A DNA stretch of 64,000 nt from CAWGET01 sp963821715. GTDB taxonomy: Bacteria > Bacteroidota > Ignavibacteria > Ignavibacteriales > Melioribacteraceae. Positions 47,735-55,927 of this stretch are shown one piece after another (the first letter of the stretch is position 1; every line of letters begins with the position of its first letter). Below the pieces are notes generated by a model. It worked only from the letters and a program-made list of their open reading frames with translations, did no database searches and had not been told where the DNA came from. The stretch is from positions 620,001 to 684,000 of the forward strand of contig CAWGET010000006.1 in the NCBI GenBank assembly GCA_963821715.1, given 5' to 3'. Both the position numbers and the translations under genes were made by a program.

Positions 47735-47784
47735 GTTTTAATGAAAATATTTTTTTATTTTTTTTCAATACCCAATATTTACGG

Positions 47785-49803
47785 CTATTTACGGGTTTTT
47801 AATCCGGCTAATATTCCTTTAGCAGCCTTCAATATATCTTCCGGCGAAAAGCCATACTCTTCAAAAACTTTTTGATAAGGCGCCGAATGACCAAATTTTT
47901 CTATGCTTATAGCTTTGCCGTTTTCTCCCAAATACTTTTCCCATCCCTGACTTACTCCTGCCTCTATGGAAATCCTTGCTTTTACTTCTTTAGGAAGAAC
48001 GGATTCTTTATATTCGGCATCTTGTTCTTCAAATAACTCCCAGCTTGGAAAGCTGATCACCTGCGATTTAACATCTTCTTTATCTAAAAGTTCCGATACG
48101 CTTAAAGCAATCCCTACCTCTGATCCACTCGCCATCAATAAAATATCAGGAGTTCCTTCGCTATCCTTCAAAATATATGCGCCTTTTTCCACTCCATTGG
48201 CGGATTTATATTTACTTCTATCTATCACTTCCAATTTCTGACGTGTAAATAGCAACGCAACGGGACCATTCTTATGTTTAACCGCAATTTTCCAGGCATA
48301 AACAGTTTCATTCGCATCTGCAGGTCTTATCACCGTAAAATTAGGAATTGCGCGCAAAGAAGCCAACTGCTCAATCGGCTGATGTGTCGGTCCGTCTTCA
48401 CCTAATCCGATACTGTCGTGAGTGTAAATAAAAATAGGATTTATTTTTGATAAAGCTGCCAAACGGAGTGAAGGACGCATATAATCAGAGAACACAAGAA
48501 AGGTCCCCCCGTAAGGTATTACGCTTTTATAGAGTGCCATTCCGTTTAGAATTGCTCCCATCGCGTGTTCGCGAATTCCGAAATGAAAGTTTCTCCCGGC
48601 ATAATCGCCTGCGGAAAAGTTCGATTCGTCTTCAATCTTTGTGTTGTTGGAAGGTGCAAGATCCGCCGATCCGCCGATTAACATCGGAAGTTTTTCTGCG
48701 ATCGCGTTTATCACTTTCCCCGATGCGCTTCGCGTCGCCATCTTTTCGCCGTAGTTTTCAAATTTGGGTAGAACTTCAATCCATTCATCACCGAAGTTAC
48801 CGTTTTCAACTTGCTGCAGGAATTTGTATTCATCGGGATATTTATCTTTATACTCCAAGGATAATTCATCCCAATCTTCATTATATTTTTTAAAAGCGTT
48901 TTTTTTAGATGAAAAATATTCCCGCACTTCCGGCGAGACATAAAATGTTTGATCGGAAGGAAATCCTAAATTTTCTTTTGCCAGTTTGATTTCATCATCG
49001 CCCAAAGGAGAACCGTGCGCCGTAGATGTATCTTCTTTGTTGGGACTTCCGAAACCGATAATGCTTTTAACGGCAATGAACGAAGGACGCTCATCTTTCT
49101 TTGCTTCTTCAACGGCTTTTTCTAACGCTTCTATGTTATTCATATCGTCCACTTTCTGAACGTGCCATCCGTAAGCCTCGTAACGTTTCGGAACGTCTTC
49201 CGAAAATGCGAGAGAAGTTCTGCCGTCGATTGTTATATTATTATCATCATAAAAAACTATTAAGTTACTTAATTTGTTGTGCCCGGCAAACGAAGCGACT
49301 TCGTGTGTAATTCCTTCCATCATATCGCCGTCGCTTACAAGCACATAAATAAAATGATCTATAAGCTTGATATTTTCTTTATTGAATTTTGCCGCCATAA
49401 ATTTGGATGCTACAGACATTCCGACTGCATTTCCGAATCCTTGGCCTAACGGTCCGGTAGTGGTTTCTACACCTTCGGTAACTCCGTATTCGGGATGGCC
49501 CGGAGTTATACTTCCCCATTGTCGGAAATTCTTTAAATCGTCCAGGGAAATTTTATAACCTGTTAAATGCAGAATTGAATAGAGCAGCATACTTCCATGA
49601 CCAGCGGATAGGATAAATCGGTCGCGATTTATCCAATTAGGATTCTCCGGATTGTGTCTCATAATTTTGGTGTAAAGAAGAAACGCCAACGGTGCGTCAG
49701 CCATCGGAAGACCGGGATGACCTGAGCTCGCTTTCTGAACCGCGTCTGCGGAAAGAAATCTTATAGTATTAATTGATTTTTCAACAATGCCGTTATCGAA
49801 CAT
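47785..49803 (-). CDS. tkt: Transketolase
   Basis: A 672-residue thiamine-diphosphate enzyme of the non-oxidative pentose phosphate pathway. The N-terminal PP domain has GHGSMLLYS and the ThDP motif SDGDMMEGITHE ... YDDNNITIDG. The Pyr domain has HFGIREHAMGAILNG, FVFSDYMRPSLRLA-like sequence and THDSIGLGEDGPTHQP. Length matches the family (about 660-670). It processes the pentose phosphates to which phosphopentomutase (54.8-55.9 kb) also contributes. It lies directly upstream of the rRNA promoters on the same strand. Confidence 0.97.
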   Translation of the reverse strand: MFDNGIVEKSINTIRFLSADAVQKASSGHPGLPMADAPLAFLLYTKIMRHNPENPNWINRDRFILSAGHGSMLLYSILHLTGYKISLDDLKNFRQWGSITPGHPEYGVTEGVETTTGPLGQGFGNAVGMSVASKFMAAKFNKENIKLIDHFIYVLVSDGDMMEGITHEVASFAGHNKLSNLIVFYDDNNITIDGRTSLAFSEDVPKRYEAYGWHVQKVDDMNNIEALEKAVEEAKKDERPSFIAVKSIIGFGSPNKEDTSTAHGSPLGDDEIKLAKENLGFPSDQTFYVSPEVREYFSSKKNAFKKYNEDWDELSLEYKDKYPDEYKFLQQVENGNFGDEWIEVLPKFENYGEKMATRSASGKVINAIAEKLPMLIGGSADLAPSNNTKIEDESNFSAGDYAGRNFHFGIREHAMGAILNGMALYKSVIPYGGTFLVFSDYMRPSLRLAALSKINPIFIYTHDSIGLGEDGPTHQPIEQLASLRAIPNFTVIRPADANETVYAWKIAVKHKNGPVALLFTRQKLEVIDRSKYKSANGVEKGAYILKDSEGTPDILLMASGSEVGIALSVSELLDKEDVKSQVISFPSWELFEEQDAEYKESVLPKEVKARISIEAGVSQGWEKYLGENGKAISIEKFGHSAPYQKVFEEYGFSPEDILKAAKGILAGLKTRK

Positions 49804-49830
49804 AATTTTTCCTTTTATTTTTCAAATATT

Positions 49831-50160
49831 TTATTGGCCGATTATTTTGCCGTCCACAACAGGAGTAACACAGATGAGCGGATTTTCGGGAACCTTAAAG
49901 TTTGTGAAGATTTCCTCGAATAATTCATAATGCATTCCCTGTTCTTCTAGTTTTGCAAATTTATTATATGCCATAAATTCGCTCCGTTTGTTTATGGGAG
50001 CTTCAAAAACATACGCGCTCTTAAAATCTTCTTTTGCGTTCTTTTTTAAAAATTGTATTTTCTCATCATCAAAGCCTTCCTTTTTATACGCCTTAGCTTT
50101 GAATTCAACAACTTTTCCATCGTTGATGATTAGATAAATATTTAAGATTGTTTCTTCCAA
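49831..50160 (-). CDS. Small conserved-looking protein of unknown function
   Basis: A 109-residue protein I do not recognise. It is soluble, with no signal peptide or membrane segment. It begins with a beta-type segment (TILNIYLIINDGKVVEFKAKAY), a charged middle helix region, and ends with a hydrophobic strand (LICVTPVVDGKIIGQ). It lies 27 bases before tkt on the same strand, so it may be cotranscribed. There are no Cys residues except one near the C-terminus. Confidence 0.6.
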   Translation of the reverse strand: MEETILNIYLIINDGKVVEFKAKAYKKEGFDDEKIQFLKKNAKEDFKSAYVFEAPINKRSEFMAYNKFAKLEEQGMHYELFEEIFTNFKVPENPLICVTPVVDGKIIGQ

Positions 50161-50215
50161 ATAAACGCCTTTTAGTTAATTAGATAGTATAATATTTTTG
50201 CAGGAAATTGTAAAT

Positions 50216-50246
50216 AAAAACCCCGGGAAATTCACGGGGTTTTTTG
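50216..50246 (-). terminator. Terminator after the CDGSH gene
   Basis: AAAAACCCCG / CGGGGTTTTTT forms a strong stem with a 9-base loop, and T-runs are present on both strands. It lies 20 bases past the CDGSH stop and before the small unknown gene. Confidence 0.8.
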
Positions 50247-50266
50247 TAAATAAATTTAATTTTAAT

Positions 50267-50515
50267 TTATAATTTGGAATGAGTTCCGTCGCAAAACGGC
50301 TTTGCTTTGGATTGTTTGCATCCGCACCAGGCCAACTTTTTTTCTTCGTTAAGCTCGATGTAAACCGGTTTAATTCCCGATCCTTTATGCGATCCATCAC
50401 AATACGGCTGATTTTCTGACTTGCCGCAAGCGCACCAGGCATATTTTCCCGGCGGCACAGTTTCAATAATAGGTTTTTTCTGATAAATTTTTCCTTCGGG
50501 CATATTTTCCTCCAT
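50267..50515 (-). CDS. Dual CDGSH-type iron-sulfur protein
   Basis: An 82-residue protein with two CDGSH motifs, each able to bind a [2Fe-2S] cluster through three Cys and one His. The first is CACGKSENQPYCDGSH (about 29-44) and the second CGCKQSKAKPFCDGTH (about 64-79). Related bacterial mitoNEET-like proteins are thought to act in electron or cluster transfer. The start gives a sensible N-terminus (MEENMPEGKIYQKKP); Met5 is an alternative. It stands alone between fumC and its own terminator. Confidence 0.92.
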   Translation of the reverse strand: MEENMPEGKIYQKKPIIETVPPGKYAWCACGKSENQPYCDGSHKGSGIKPVYIELNEEKKLAWCGCKQSKAKPFCDGTHSKL

Positions 50516-50576
50516 AATTATCCAGTATGCTATATATCTTCGGATTCAACTTTTTTATCCATGTTCGAAACTTGGA

Positions 50577-51968
50577 TTATTTCTTCGGTCCGACCATTTC
50601 TTCCGGCTTAACGGCTTTTTTAAATTCTTCGCTCGTCATTAAATTTAATTCGACAGCGGCTTCCTCCAATGTTTTATTTTCTGCAAATGCTTTTTTGGCT
50701 ATCTTTGCCGCATTGTCGTATCCGACGTGAGGATTTAACGCGGTAACCAGCATTAAAGATTGATTCAAGTGTTGGTCTATTTTTTCTTTATTCGCGGTTA
50801 TTCCTACAACGCAGTTGTCTGTAAAGCTTTCGCTTGCATCCGCAATCAACCGAATTGATTGAAGCAGATTATAGATCATCACCGGTTTGAAAACGTTCAA
50901 CTCAAAATTTCCGCTGGCGCCGCCAAAATTTACGGCTACATCGTTTCCCATCACTTGAACACAAACCATCGTCATCGCTTCAGGTTGAGTCGGATTTACT
51001 TTTCCCGGCATAATTGAGCTTCCCGGTTCGTTCGCGGGAAGCGCAATTTCCCCGATACCGCATCTGGGTCCTGAACCAAGCCAGCGGATATCGTTGGCAA
51101 TTTTCATTAAAGAAGCGGCTAAGGTTTTCATCACTCCGCTCGCTTCAACTACAGCATCGTGAGCGGCAAGTGCTTCAAATTTATTCGGCGCGGAAACGAA
51201 CGGTTTGCCGGTTAACTCGGCAATTTTTTTTGCTGCTTTTTCCGCAAAATCGGGATGAGTATTTAATCCGGTTCCAACCGCAGTTCCACCGAGCGCAAGT
51301 TCATAAAGCCGCGGAAGCGCGTTGTTAATTCTTACAAGTCCGTTTTCCAATTGCTGAACGTAACCGGAAAATTCCTGACCTAAAGTTAACGGAACTGCAT
51401 CCATCAAATGCGTTCTACCTATTTTGATAATATCTTTAAATTCGTTCTGCTTTTCTTTCAGCGCGTCTCGCAATTTTTCTATCATTGGAATTAACCTGCG
51501 ATGAATTTCTTCAACCGCAGAAATGTGCATTGCCGTTGGAAAAGTATCGTTAGAAGATTGCGCTTTGTTTACGTCGTCATTCGGATGAACCGGTTTTTTG
51601 CTTCCCATTTCCCCGCCTGCAATTTCTATTGCGCGGTTGGCTATTACTTCGTTCGAATTCATATTCGTCTGCGTTCCGCTTCCCGTCTGCCAAACTACAA
51701 GCGGAAAATGTTCGTCAAGCTTTCCTTCAATAACTTCGTCGGCTGCTTTCACAATCAAGCCGGCTTTTTCATCGCTCAAAGTACCGAGTTCTTTATTCGT
51801 AAGCGCGGCGGCTTTTTTTAAAATACCCAGAGCTCTTATTAATTCGCGCGGGAATTTTTCTCCGCCTATTTTAAAATTCTTTAATGATCTTGCAGTCTGC
51901 GCACCATAATATTTGTCGGCTGGGACTTTAATTTCGCCCATTGTGTCGGTTTCAATTCTGTAATCCAT
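50577..51968 (-). CDS. fumC: Fumarate hydratase class II
   Basis: A 463-residue iron-independent fumarase interconverting fumarate and malate in the TCA cycle. It shows TDTMGEIKVPADKYYGAQT at the N-terminus, GSGTQTNMNSNEVIANRA, NDTFPTAMHI, and the catalytic loop GSSIMPGKVNPTQPEA. Together with maeB and the methylmalonyl enzymes it supports a C4-dicarboxylate network. It follows the NlpC lipoprotein gene on the same strand with a 30-base gap. Confidence 0.97.
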   Translation of the reverse strand: MDYRIETDTMGEIKVPADKYYGAQTARSLKNFKIGGEKFPRELIRALGILKKAAALTNKELGTLSDEKAGLIVKAADEVIEGKLDEHFPLVVWQTGSGTQTNMNSNEVIANRAIEIAGGEMGSKKPVHPNDDVNKAQSSNDTFPTAMHISAVEEIHRRLIPMIEKLRDALKEKQNEFKDIIKIGRTHLMDAVPLTLGQEFSGYVQQLENGLVRINNALPRLYELALGGTAVGTGLNTHPDFAEKAAKKIAELTGKPFVSAPNKFEALAAHDAVVEASGVMKTLAASLMKIANDIRWLGSGPRCGIGEIALPANEPGSSIMPGKVNPTQPEAMTMVCVQVMGNDVAVNFGGASGNFELNVFKPVMIYNLLQSIRLIADASESFTDNCVVGITANKEKIDQHLNQSLMLVTALNPHVGYDNAAKIAKKAFAENKTLEEAAVELNLMTSEEFKKAVKPEEMVGPKK

Positions 51969-51998
51969 TATTGCCTCATCTTTTTAACTTTGATTTTT

Positions 51999-52643
51999 TT
52001 ATCTGAAATTATTTTGATCTTCAAAAACATCCAATCTTTTTGCGGAAATATATCGCTTGGAAAAATAATCTTCGTCCAACGAAGAGATCGTAACTCCGCC
52101 CGAAGAACCTGCGTGCACAAATTTTTGATCCCCGAGATAAATTCCTACGTGTCCGGGATATGAACTCGGAGTTGTATCAAAAAAAACCAAATCCCCAAAA
52201 TCCAGATTGTCTTTACTGAAGATTGTTATTCCTTCGTCGAATTGTTCGCGGGCGGTTCTGGGAAGATCCACCGAAACAGAATTCCTGAAAACCTGTTCTG
52301 TAAATGCCGAACAATCTATTCCGTTTCCGTCGTTGCCGCCGTAAAGATATGGTGTTTCCAAAAAGCGCATAACTTCCAGCAGAATTTTTTCCCGTGGAGT
52401 AAGGACGTTGTCTATTTTTTTAATTTCGTTGTATTTGCTTAAAAATGATCCGGCGGGAAAATCGTCGTCGTAACTATCTTCGGGAAGATTATTAAATCTT
52501 GTTACTTGGTCTTCTTCTTTTTTAGAAGTAGTTTCTTTGTTGTCTTTCTCATCATCTTCAAATCTTTGATTATAAGTTGCAGAGGAACAACCTGTTACTG
52601 TAATCAGTAAAGCTATTCCCGCTGCAATTAATAATTTCATCAT
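51999..52643 (-). CDS. NlpC/P60 (C40) peptidoglycan endopeptidase lipoprotein
   Basis: A 214-residue lipoprotein. The signal peptide ends in a lipobox (TVTGC, Cys19). An acidic and basic low-complexity linker (about 28-55) leads to the C40 domain. Its catalytic triad is readable as GIDCSAF (Cys), GHVGIYLG (His) and FVHAG. It cleaves peptide cross-links in the cell wall. Its start overlaps the rpoD stop by one base, making it part of the sigma factor operon. Confidence 0.92.
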   Translation of the reverse strand: MMKLLIAAGIALLITVTGCSSATYNQRFEDDEKDNKETTSKKEEDQVTRFNNLPEDSYDDDFPAGSFLSKYNEIKKIDNVLTPREKILLEVMRFLETPYLYGGNDGNGIDCSAFTEQVFRNSVSVDLPRTAREQFDEGITIFSKDNLDFGDLVFFDTTPSSYPGHVGIYLGDQKFVHAGSSGGVTISSLDEDYFSKRYISAKRLDVFEDQNNFR

Positions 52644-53497
52644 CAGCCCAAATATGATCTTAAATTTTTGCTTCGCGATGCGTGCCGCAATCTTCTTATG
52701 GCTTTTTCTTTTATCTGCCTTACGCGTTCGCGTGTAAGATTAAATTTTTCGCCTATTTCTTCAAGCGTTAAGGAGTGTTCTTTGTTCAGCCCGAAATAGA
52801 GTTTTATTACTTCCGCTTCTCTTTCGGTAAGTGTTGAAAGCGCGCGTTCTATTTCATTCTTTAAGGATTCCGACATAAGCGTATTATCAGGAGTCGGCTG
52901 ACCGTTATTTTCGAGAACATCCAAAAGCCGGTTATCTTCGCCCTGCGCGAATGGAGCGTCCATCGATACATGTCGGCCGGAAATTTTCAGAGTATCGGAA
53001 ACTTCGGAAATATCCATTTCCAGTTCCTGCGCCAGTTCGTGAGCGCTTGGTTCCCTTTCGTATTCCTGCTCCAAATTGCTGTAAGCTTTCCCAATTTTAT
53101 TTAGCGCGCCAACACGGTTGAGCGGAAGACGAACAATACGCGATTGTTCCGCAAGCGCCTGAAGTATCGACTGGCGGATCCACCAAACTGCGTAAGAAAT
53201 AAATTTGAAGCCGCGAGTTTCGTCGAATCTTTTTGCCGCTTTTATTAACCCGAGATTTCCTTCGTTGATCAGATCGCCCAAAGAAAGCCCTTGATTTTGA
53301 TACTGCTTAGCAACGCTTACAACAAACCGGAGATTGGCTTTAACTAATTTTTCGAGTGACCGTGCATCTCCTTTTTTGATTCTAATCGCTAGTTCAATTT
53401 CTTCTTCGGGTGTAAGAAGATCGACTTTTCCAATCTCTTGAAGGTATTTATCGAGTGATTGACTTTCGCGATTGGTATATTGTTTGGTTATTTTCAA
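52643..53497 (-). CDS. rpoD: Primary RNA polymerase sigma factor (sigma70/RpoD-SigA type)
   Basis: A 284-residue sigma factor. Region 1.2 (QSLDKYLQEIGKVDLLTPEEE), region 2 (NLRFVVSVAKQYQ, GDLINEGNLGLIKAAKRFD, ISYAVWWIRQSILQAL), region 3 and region 4 (LTLEEIGEKFNLTRERVRQIKEKA) are all present. Region 1.1 and the non-conserved insert are absent, the short form typical of Bacteroidota. It probably recognises the rRNA promoters here. It overlaps the upstream BMC vertex gene by 4 bases. Confidence 0.95.
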   Translation of the reverse strand: MKITKQYTNRESQSLDKYLQEIGKVDLLTPEEEIELAIRIKKGDARSLEKLVKANLRFVVSVAKQYQNQGLSLGDLINEGNLGLIKAAKRFDETRGFKFISYAVWWIRQSILQALAEQSRIVRLPLNRVGALNKIGKAYSNLEQEYEREPSAHELAQELEMDISEVSDTLKISGRHVSMDAPFAQGEDNRLLDVLENNGQPTPDNTLMSESLKNEIERALSTLTEREAEVIKLYFGLNKEHSLTLEEIGEKFNLTRERVRQIKEKAIRRLRHASRSKNLRSYLG

Positions 53498-53778
53498 ATC
53501 TTATCCTCCTTTTTTACTGAATGGATAGAATCTACAATACCTACTATTGACGCGTCAACCGGAGCCATATCAACATCTAAAGGAATCACGGCTTCGCTGG
53601 CAGTGATGAAATAAATTATTTCGCCCGGTCCGGCACCAACCGTATCCAGCGCAACTATCGGGTCGCCCAGTTTTTGAAGTTCTCCGTTAAGCGGCTGAAC
53701 GAACTGCATTTTATAACCTTTTACCGCTTCGTATTTTCTTGTAGCCCAAATTGTACCTATTACTTTTCCGAGATTCAT
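53494..53778 (-). CDS. EutN/CcmL-family microcompartment vertex protein (copy 2)
   Basis: A 94-residue BMC-P pentamer protein. It has the family start MNLGKVIGTIWATRKYEAVKG, the core ALDTVGAGPGEIIYF and PVDASIVGIVDSI. Such proteins cap the vertices of bacterial microcompartments. It overlaps copy 1 by 4 bases upstream and the sigma factor by 4 bases downstream, so it is translated within one operon. It is about half identical to copy 1 by eye in the conserved segments. No hexameric shell gene is in the window. Confidence 0.92.
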   Translation of the reverse strand: MNLGKVIGTIWATRKYEAVKGYKMQFVQPLNGELQKLGDPIVALDTVGAGPGEIIYFITASEAVIPLDVDMAPVDASIVGIVDSIHSVKKEDKI

Positions 53779-54074
53779 TTTGCTTCAGCTTCAGCTAATT
53801 TCTCTTTAACGGAAATATCGAGCTTATCTACTATCGCCATTATTACGGCATCAACCGGTTTATTTTTGGTGAAGGTTGTCTGCCGTGCCGAACTTCCCTG
53901 CGCAACCAGAACTATTTCTCTAACACCGGCTCCGACTGAATCTACGGCGACTACAAAATTATTTTTTTCATTATACTCCAAATCGAGTTCGCGGACGATT
54001 AAAAATTTTGCGCCGACCAAATTTTCGTCTTTCCTGGTGCTCCAAACCGTCCCTATAACTTTTCCCAATATCAA
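53775..54074 (-). CDS. EutN/CcmL-family microcompartment vertex protein (copy 1)
   Basis: A 99-residue BMC-P protein with MILGKVIGTVWSTRKDENLVG, the pentamer core AVDSVGAGVREIVLVAQGSSAR and PVDAVIMAIVDKLDI. The C-terminal tail is charged (EKLAEAEAK). It directly follows the PIN-domain gene (1-base gap) and precedes copy 2 with a 4-base overlap. Paired vertex proteins are common in BMC loci of Planctomycetes and related groups, normally beside shell hexamers and aldehyde-handling enzymes. Confidence 0.92.
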   Translation of the reverse strand: MILGKVIGTVWSTRKDENLVGAKFLIVRELDLEYNEKNNFVVAVDSVGAGVREIVLVAQGSSARQTTFTKNKPVDAVIMAIVDKLDISVKEKLAEAEAK

Positions 54075-54075
54075 A

Positions 54076-54465
54076 TTATTTTCTCCTTAAATCTCTTGCA
54101 TCAATTACTTCAATTCCACTTTTTTCGTATTTCGTTTTGTTCAGCGTCAAAACCGGAAGCTTGTTTATCTTCGCCATCACACAAATTAAAGAATCTCTAA
54201 CGCCTTCTACTTTCTCGCTGAAATCATTTACCGATAAAGAGTAACGCGCGTGAATGCCCAATATTTTCAGCGACTTCATTAATACGTCAACAGCGTTTTT
54301 CTCTTCAGAGTTCTGAACGGCGAAATAAATTTCCGAAGCGTTCAAAACAGTTGTGAAACAATCTCCGGAAATCATAGCGTCTTCCAGAAAAGAATTTGTC
54401 TTTTCTTCATGATGAAGATGTTCCAGCAAAACGTCTGTTTCAATTAGATATTGATTTCCTACCAT
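54076..54465 (-). CDS. PIN-domain protein (VapC-like)
   Basis: A 129-residue PIN-fold putative ribonuclease. Acidic residues expected in the active site are visible at IETDVLLEHL (Asp9), the central NASEIYFAV (Glu) and GVRDSLICVMAK (Asp). It overlaps the upstream small gene by 7 bases, the usual layout for VapBC toxin-antitoxin pairs. It lies between phosphopentomutase and the BMC vertex genes, an unusual insertion in a housekeeping operon. Confidence 0.82.
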   Translation of the reverse strand: MVGNQYLIETDVLLEHLHHEEKTNSFLEDAMISGDCFTTVLNASEIYFAVQNSEEKNAVDVLMKSLKILGIHARYSLSVNDFSEKVEGVRDSLICVMAKINKLPVLTLNKTKYEKSGIEVIDARDLRRK

Positions 54466-54743
54466 TTTATACGCGCAATATAATTATTATCCGGTAAAGA
54501 ACCTTTACTTTTCAGAAAGTCCAACACAACATCCTCGGGAAGAGCCTGCTTTTCTTTTATCTGATCGAAAAGATCTTTATCAATTCCTAAATCTTCAAAT
54601 GTATGGGGAGAATCTGAAAATATTTTTACCGTAAAATTATTTAATCCGCCGGCTTTTAGTTCATCTAATTTTTTACGAAGAGAATCTATTCCGCTTTGGG
54701 AATTAATTTCTGTGGAAAATATTTCTGTTTGTTTTTTGTTCAT
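54459..54743 (-). CDS. Small protein upstream of PIN gene, putative antitoxin
   Basis: A 94-residue protein I do not recognise as a known family. It has an acidic and lysine-rich helical first half (SGIDSLRKKLDELKAGGL) and ends DNNYIARIKW. Its size, position and 7-base overlap with the PIN gene are those of an antitoxin. No classical AbrB or ribbon-helix-helix DNA-binding motif is evident, so the role is inferred only from context. It starts 15 bases after deoB. Confidence 0.55.
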   Translation of the reverse strand: MNKKQTEIFSTEINSQSGIDSLRKKLDELKAGGLNNFTVKIFSDSPHTFEDLGIDKDLFDQIKEKQALPEDVVLDFLKSKGSLPDNNYIARIKW

Positions 54744-54758
54744 CGAAATTTTAATTTT

Positions 54759-55922
54759 TTAATCCGAAAGAAAGCTTTCACCTTCCAGATTATTATTCAC
54801 CTTAAAAAAATGAGCTGCGGTTTGAGCCACATCCGAAAATGTTTTTCTTATGCCTAAATCTCTTCCGGATTTATTTTTCCTGAAAAATAATACGGGAACA
54901 TATTCTCTGCTGTGGTCTGTGCTTGGCGTCGTCGGATCGTTGCCGTGGTCGGCAGTTATTATTAATGCGTCGGTTTCATCTAATCCCGATAAAATTTCCG
55001 AAAGTTTATCATCAAAATTTTTCAATTCCTTATAAAAACCTTCGGGATCGTTTCTGTGTCCGTAGTATACATCAAAATCAACCAGATTTGCAAATATAAA
55101 ACTTTTTTCATTATTCTTACAGCTTTCAATAATTTTCTTAATCCCTTCATCATTGGATTTTGTGGGAAGAGAAACTTTTATCCCTTTGTAATTAAAAAGA
55201 TCGTTCACTTTCCCGATAGCGATCGTTTGAACTCCCGTTTCGGAAAGAACATCCAAAATTGTATCTTCAATAGGGTCGATAGAAAAATCTTTTCTGTTGG
55301 TTGTTCTTACGAACTCGCCGTCTTTTTCTACAAAAGGACGCGCTATAACTCTGCCGACGGAATGTTTACCTGTGAACACTTCTTCGCGCGCTATTTTACA
55401 AATTCTGTATAGCTCTTTAAGCGGAATAATCGCTTCGCTTGCCGCAATCTGAAACACTGAATCAGCCGACGTGTAGACAATAGGGAATCCGGTTCTAAGA
55501 TGCTCTCTGCCGAGCTCTTTTATAATTTCAGTGCCGGAGGCAGCCTTATTCCCCAGCACGCCTCCAACCCCCGTCCTGCGCTTAAATTCCTCAATCACTT
55601 CTTCCGGAAATCCTTCGGGATAGTAGGGAAATTCTAAATCAACTTTTACTCCGCCGAGTTCCCAATGTCCGGTAGTGGAATCTTTTGCGCCGGAAACCTC
55701 CGTCATTTTACCAAAACTTGCATCAGGATTTTCTACGCGATTTACCCCTTTTATTCCGGCTATATTTCCGAGCCCCGCTTTTTCCAAATTGGGTAGATTA
55801 ATTCCGTTTAAATGATCCGCCATATTCTGAAGCGTAGCGCTTCCTTCATCTTTAAAATTACCGGCATCCGGAAGTTCCCCTATTCCGACTCCGTCCAAAA
55901 CGATAATTATAAAATTATTCAT
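54759..55922 (-). CDS. deoB: Phosphopentomutase
   Basis: A 387-residue alkaline-phosphatase-superfamily enzyme that interconverts (deoxy)ribose-1-phosphate and (deoxy)ribose-5-phosphate. It shows FIIIVLDGVGIGELPDAG (Mn-binding Asp), the phosphorylated Thr region AKDSTTGHWE, YTSADSVFQIA and the metal site ITADHGNDPTTPSTDHSRE. It salvages nucleosides and supplies pentose phosphates to transketolase. It heads a run with the PIN pair and two BMC vertex genes. Six bases separate it from the GGDEF-like gene end upstream. Confidence 0.95.
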   Translation of the reverse strand: MNNFIIIVLDGVGIGELPDAGNFKDEGSATLQNMADHLNGINLPNLEKAGLGNIAGIKGVNRVENPDASFGKMTEVSGAKDSTTGHWELGGVKVDLEFPYYPEGFPEEVIEEFKRRTGVGGVLGNKAASGTEIIKELGREHLRTGFPIVYTSADSVFQIAASEAIIPLKELYRICKIAREEVFTGKHSVGRVIARPFVEKDGEFVRTTNRKDFSIDPIEDTILDVLSETGVQTIAIGKVNDLFNYKGIKVSLPTKSNDEGIKKIIESCKNNEKSFIFANLVDFDVYYGHRNDPEGFYKELKNFDDKLSEILSGLDETDALIITADHGNDPTTPSTDHSREYVPVLFFRKNKSGRDLGIRKTFSDVAQTAAHFFKVNNNLEGESFLSD

Positions 55923-55927
55923 AAAAT

